Shown here: piece after piece, positions 60,554-61,848 of the stretch
How positions within the stretch are numbered: the first letter of the stretch is position 1
How the letters are laid out: every line of letters begins with the position of its first letter
Assembly (NCBI GenBank): GCA_026399515.1
Contig: JAPLQT010000101.1
Coordinates: forward strand, 1 to 61,848
Length of the DNA: 61,848 nt
Direction of reading: 5' to 3'
Source of the DNA: Pseudomonadota bacterium
GTDB taxonomy: Bacteria; Pseudomonadota; Gammaproteobacteria; Burkholderiales; Rhodocyclaceae
Notes under the pieces: generated by a model
Told to the model about the DNA's origin: nothing
Seen by the model: the letters and a program-made list of their open reading frames with translations, nothing else
Databases searched by the model: none
Made by a program: the position numbers and the translations under genes

Positions 60554-60734
60554 AGCAATCTTCGCGGTTGAATTTGCCCGACCAGGTGCCTGCATGTTTG
60601 TCGAAGGTCGCCCAGGCATCGGCCTTCTCCCGGTCGCGCTTGGCGATCAGGAATTCAGCAAAATCGAGTACCTCGTCGATCTCGCGTTCTTGCATGGTCT
60701 TTATCAGTTCGGTAATACGATCAGTAACACCCAT
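60531..60734 (-). CDS. VapB-like antitoxin (DUF2281-like)
   Basis: A 67-residue protein from the ATG at 60734. The N-terminus RITELIKTMQEREIDEVLDF and EFLIAKRDREKADAW fit small DUF2281-type antitoxins whose C-terminal tail (TFDKHAGTWSGKFN) would fill the toxin site. A 10-residue longer frame from 60764 exists. The gene overlaps vapC by 20 bp, the normal coupled layout. Confidence 0.78.
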   Translation of the reverse strand: MGVTDRITELIKTMQEREIDEVLDFAEFLIAKRDREKADAWATFDKHAGTWSGKFNREDCYDRKVLR

Positions 60735-60832
60735 GCTGTCGCTCCTTTCATGAGGTTGTGGCAAGTTTAACGACTTTCGCCGGTTTATTCACCCCCACCG
60801 CCACAAGCAGGGTTGAAGTTGGGGTTTGAGGC

Positions 60833-60876
60833 GCAGTGGAACGCTTATCGGAAGAGTCCCATAACCGTTCCACTGC
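60833..60876. terminator. Hairpin after the 60888-61208 gene
   Basis: GCAGTGGAACG (60833-60843) pairs perfectly with CGTTCCACTGC (60866-60876) around a 22-base loop. It lies 12 bp downstream of the minus-strand hypothetical gene. There is no clear T-tract, so it may be a processing or stabilising hairpin rather than a full terminator. Confidence 0.4.
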
Positions 60877-60887
60877 TCCCCAGACTC

Positions 60888-61208
60888 CTACCTGGCCGCT
60901 CGCCCTTCCGCAGCCGAAAGCATCTCGCGTCCAGACAAGGCATGCCCCAGTATTTCGATGGCGACTGGGTTGGGCGTGAGCTGGAACACACCGTCGACCT
61001 GCGCCCACCTCTCAAACACCCGAAAGTTGCTATACGCATCCCCCCGCTTCAAATGAATCCCCGTCCGCGCCAACTCGCTCAAGCGCTCCGCAATAGCTTC
61101 CGCGTCGTCCTGGTCCGTCGGAATAATCTGGCTAAATGCGCCCATCCCCTCGAAAAGGTAAAACGAGCGGATTCTCCCTCTCCGCTCTGAAGGCCGAGTG
61201 ACTTTCAA
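60888..61208 (-). CDS. Hypothetical protein
   Basis: A 106-residue protein without a family I can name. The segments SFYLFEGMGAFSQIIPTDQD, DAEAIAERLSELARTGIHL and VFERWAQVDGVFQLTPNPVA look like ordinary soluble protein rather than a frame artefact. The composition fits the neighbouring genes. It lies among toxin-like genes. I cannot say whether it belongs to one of those systems. Confidence 0.5.
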   Translation of the reverse strand: MKVTRPSERRGRIRSFYLFEGMGAFSQIIPTDQDDAEAIAERLSELARTGIHLKRGDAYSNFRVFERWAQVDGVFQLTPNPVAIEILGHALSGREMLSAAEGRAAR

Positions 61209-61406
61209 TCAATAGGATCTTGCTGTTGGCATTCTGCCCAACCCCAAAAAAGGTAAAAGCAGCCGATCTGCCTTTGACAGAAGCTCACTTCGAGGCTAGC
61301 CCATACCGCTTACTCGGGGCCGTTACATCGCAACTGGCAAACCGCTCGTTGTTAAAGACATCCCGGGGGGATACCTCGCGTCCTCATCACCTCCGAGCTA
61401 TAGACG

Positions 61407-61451
61407 AAAAAAAACGGCCAGCAACCCTAACGTTAGGGTGCTGGCCGTTTT
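61407..61451 (-). terminator. Rho-independent terminator of the zeta-toxin-like gene
   Basis: A long hairpin, with a 13-bp outer stem (61411-61423 with 61439-61451, sequence AAAACGGCCAGCA) and a 7-bp inner stem (CCCTAAC/GTTAGGG) separated by a one-base bulge. On the minus strand it is followed by eight T (61414-61407). It lies 74 bp after the stop of the minus-strand gene at 61525. Its right arm is part of the 52-bp tandem repeat. Confidence 0.8.
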
Positions 61452-61541
61452 GCTGTGCCTCCGTGGAAGGTGTCATCGCGCAGGTAGCGGTGCTGGCCGT
61501 TTTGCTGTGCCTCCGTGGAAGGTGTCATCGCGCAGGTAGCG
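61437..61541. repeat. Two perfect 52-bp tandem repeats
   Basis: The unit at 61437-61488 is repeated exactly at 61489-61540 (it begins GGTGCTGGCCGTTTTGCTGT). The second copy contains the last codons and stop of the zeta-toxin-like gene. The first copy contains the right arm of its terminator. A slipped-strand or recombination duplication of the gene end is the likely origin. Confidence 0.85.
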
Positions 61542-61848
61542 ACTGAAATGCTATTGCCACCGCCTTTGCCCAAGAAGGAATTTCCGTGGGTTCCACGAGC
61601 GACCGCATAATCCCTGCTTTTAGTTGCATAATGCCAACCAAGCCGGATTCTGGGTCGCTGTTGTCAAACAAAATTGCTTCGTCAACGAACTCAAGCGCTT
61701 TAGGGAGAACTTCCTCCATAACCCGCTTATATCGAGCGACGATTTTCTCTGGATCAACAGCGTGACCTCCCGCCTGAACGCGCTCAGATACCCGCAGAAC
61801 ATTGATTGCCGAATCTGCAGTTGTTACAAAATACATAACAATCTTGTA
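61525..61848 (-). CDS. Zeta-toxin-like P-loop kinase, 3' end only
   Basis: The frame is open to the right edge, so only the last 107 residues are seen and the Walker A motif lies outside. Visible sequence (IVMYFVTTADSAINVLRVSERV, QAGGHAVDPEKIVARYKRVM, EAILFDNSDPE) matches the C-terminal half of zeta-toxin/UDP-GlcNAc kinase-like ATPases, with the lid residues GGHxV and ARYKR. Whether it is a toxin with a partner antitoxin cannot be judged here. It ends inside a tandem repeat and is followed by a good terminator. Confidence 0.8.
   Translation of the reverse strand, partial: YKIVMYFVTTADSAINVLRVSERVQAGGHAVDPEKIVARYKRVMEEVLPKALEFVDEAILFDNSDPESGLVGIMQLKAGIMRSLVEPTEIPSWAKAVAIAFQSLPAR

Overview
The window looks like a chromosomal segment of a metabolically versatile betaproteobacterium. 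The nearest familiar gene sets are the anaerobic phenol clusters of Thauera and Aromatoleum (Rhodocyclales). This placement is an inference from gene content and GC-rich codon use, not from a marker gene. I see no rRNA or tRNA gene and no CRISPR array.

Layout. (1) 75-12879: a dense phosphorelay cluster. Three sensor kinases, one degenerate ATPase protein, five REC proteins and one HTH-REC protein run on the minus strand, with a second HTH-REC protein divergent at the top. The kinase at the left edge is cut off inside its ATP-binding domain by foreign-looking DNA. (2) 12880-15240: a small accessory island. It holds a ribbon-helix-helix-like gene framed by 14-bp inverted repeats, a RelE/HigB-type toxin-antitoxin pair, a 191-bp MITE-like element and a decayed partial copy of it. 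(3) 15250-21143: an SLC10/SBF-type transporter, an IclR regulator, an exported sulfatase and an exported octahaem cytochrome c. (4) 21363-25771: a LysR regulator, a benzoate-CoA-ligase-like enzyme, and a XylR/DmpR-type sigma-54 activator that senses aromatics. (5) 26003-31435: a CrtI-like FAD oxidoreductase, ETF beta and alpha, and a membrane Fe-S protein (broken by a frameshift and deletion), under a promoter carrying a GntR-type operator. (6) 31486-38379: the GntR/FCD regulator, then a first PEP-synthase-like two-subunit phosphotransferase, a duplicated alpha/beta-barrel protein, an aldehyde dehydrogenase and an SDR. (7) 38448-57509: a sigma-54 promoter with two XylR-type upstream activating sites in front of about 19 kb of co-directional genes. 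These encode a YCF48 lipoprotein, an RND/MMPL pump, DUF1302, DUF1329, a second PEP-synthase-like phosphotransferase (catalytic, ATP-grasp and CBS subunits), UbiD, a Tm-1-like protein, Nudix, UbiX, a metallophosphatase, a TIGR02444-like protein, MFS and a second DUF1329. (8) 57665-61848: a HAD phosphatase, small hypothetical genes, a VapBC-like pair and the 3' end of a zeta-toxin-like gene.

How it may work together (inference). The XylR-type activator senses an aromatic or phenolic compound and switches on the sigma-54 operon. The outer-membrane and periplasmic set brings in a hydrophobic substrate. The split PEP-synthase-like enzyme phosphorylates its hydroxyl group with ATP. A UbiD enzyme with prenyl-FMN supplied by UbiX carboxylates the phosphoryl ester, as in phenylphosphate synthase and carboxylase, and the CoA ligase activates the acid. 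Unlike the known phenol cluster, only one UbiD subunit is present, and a Tm-1-like protein sits in the operon. A second phosphotransferase lacks any carboxylase and instead neighbours oxidative enzymes. A GntR operator shared by the FAD/ETF operon and the second module suggests they form a separate regulon. These two linked, differently controlled phosphorylation-based modules are the strongest candidate for an undescribed system here.
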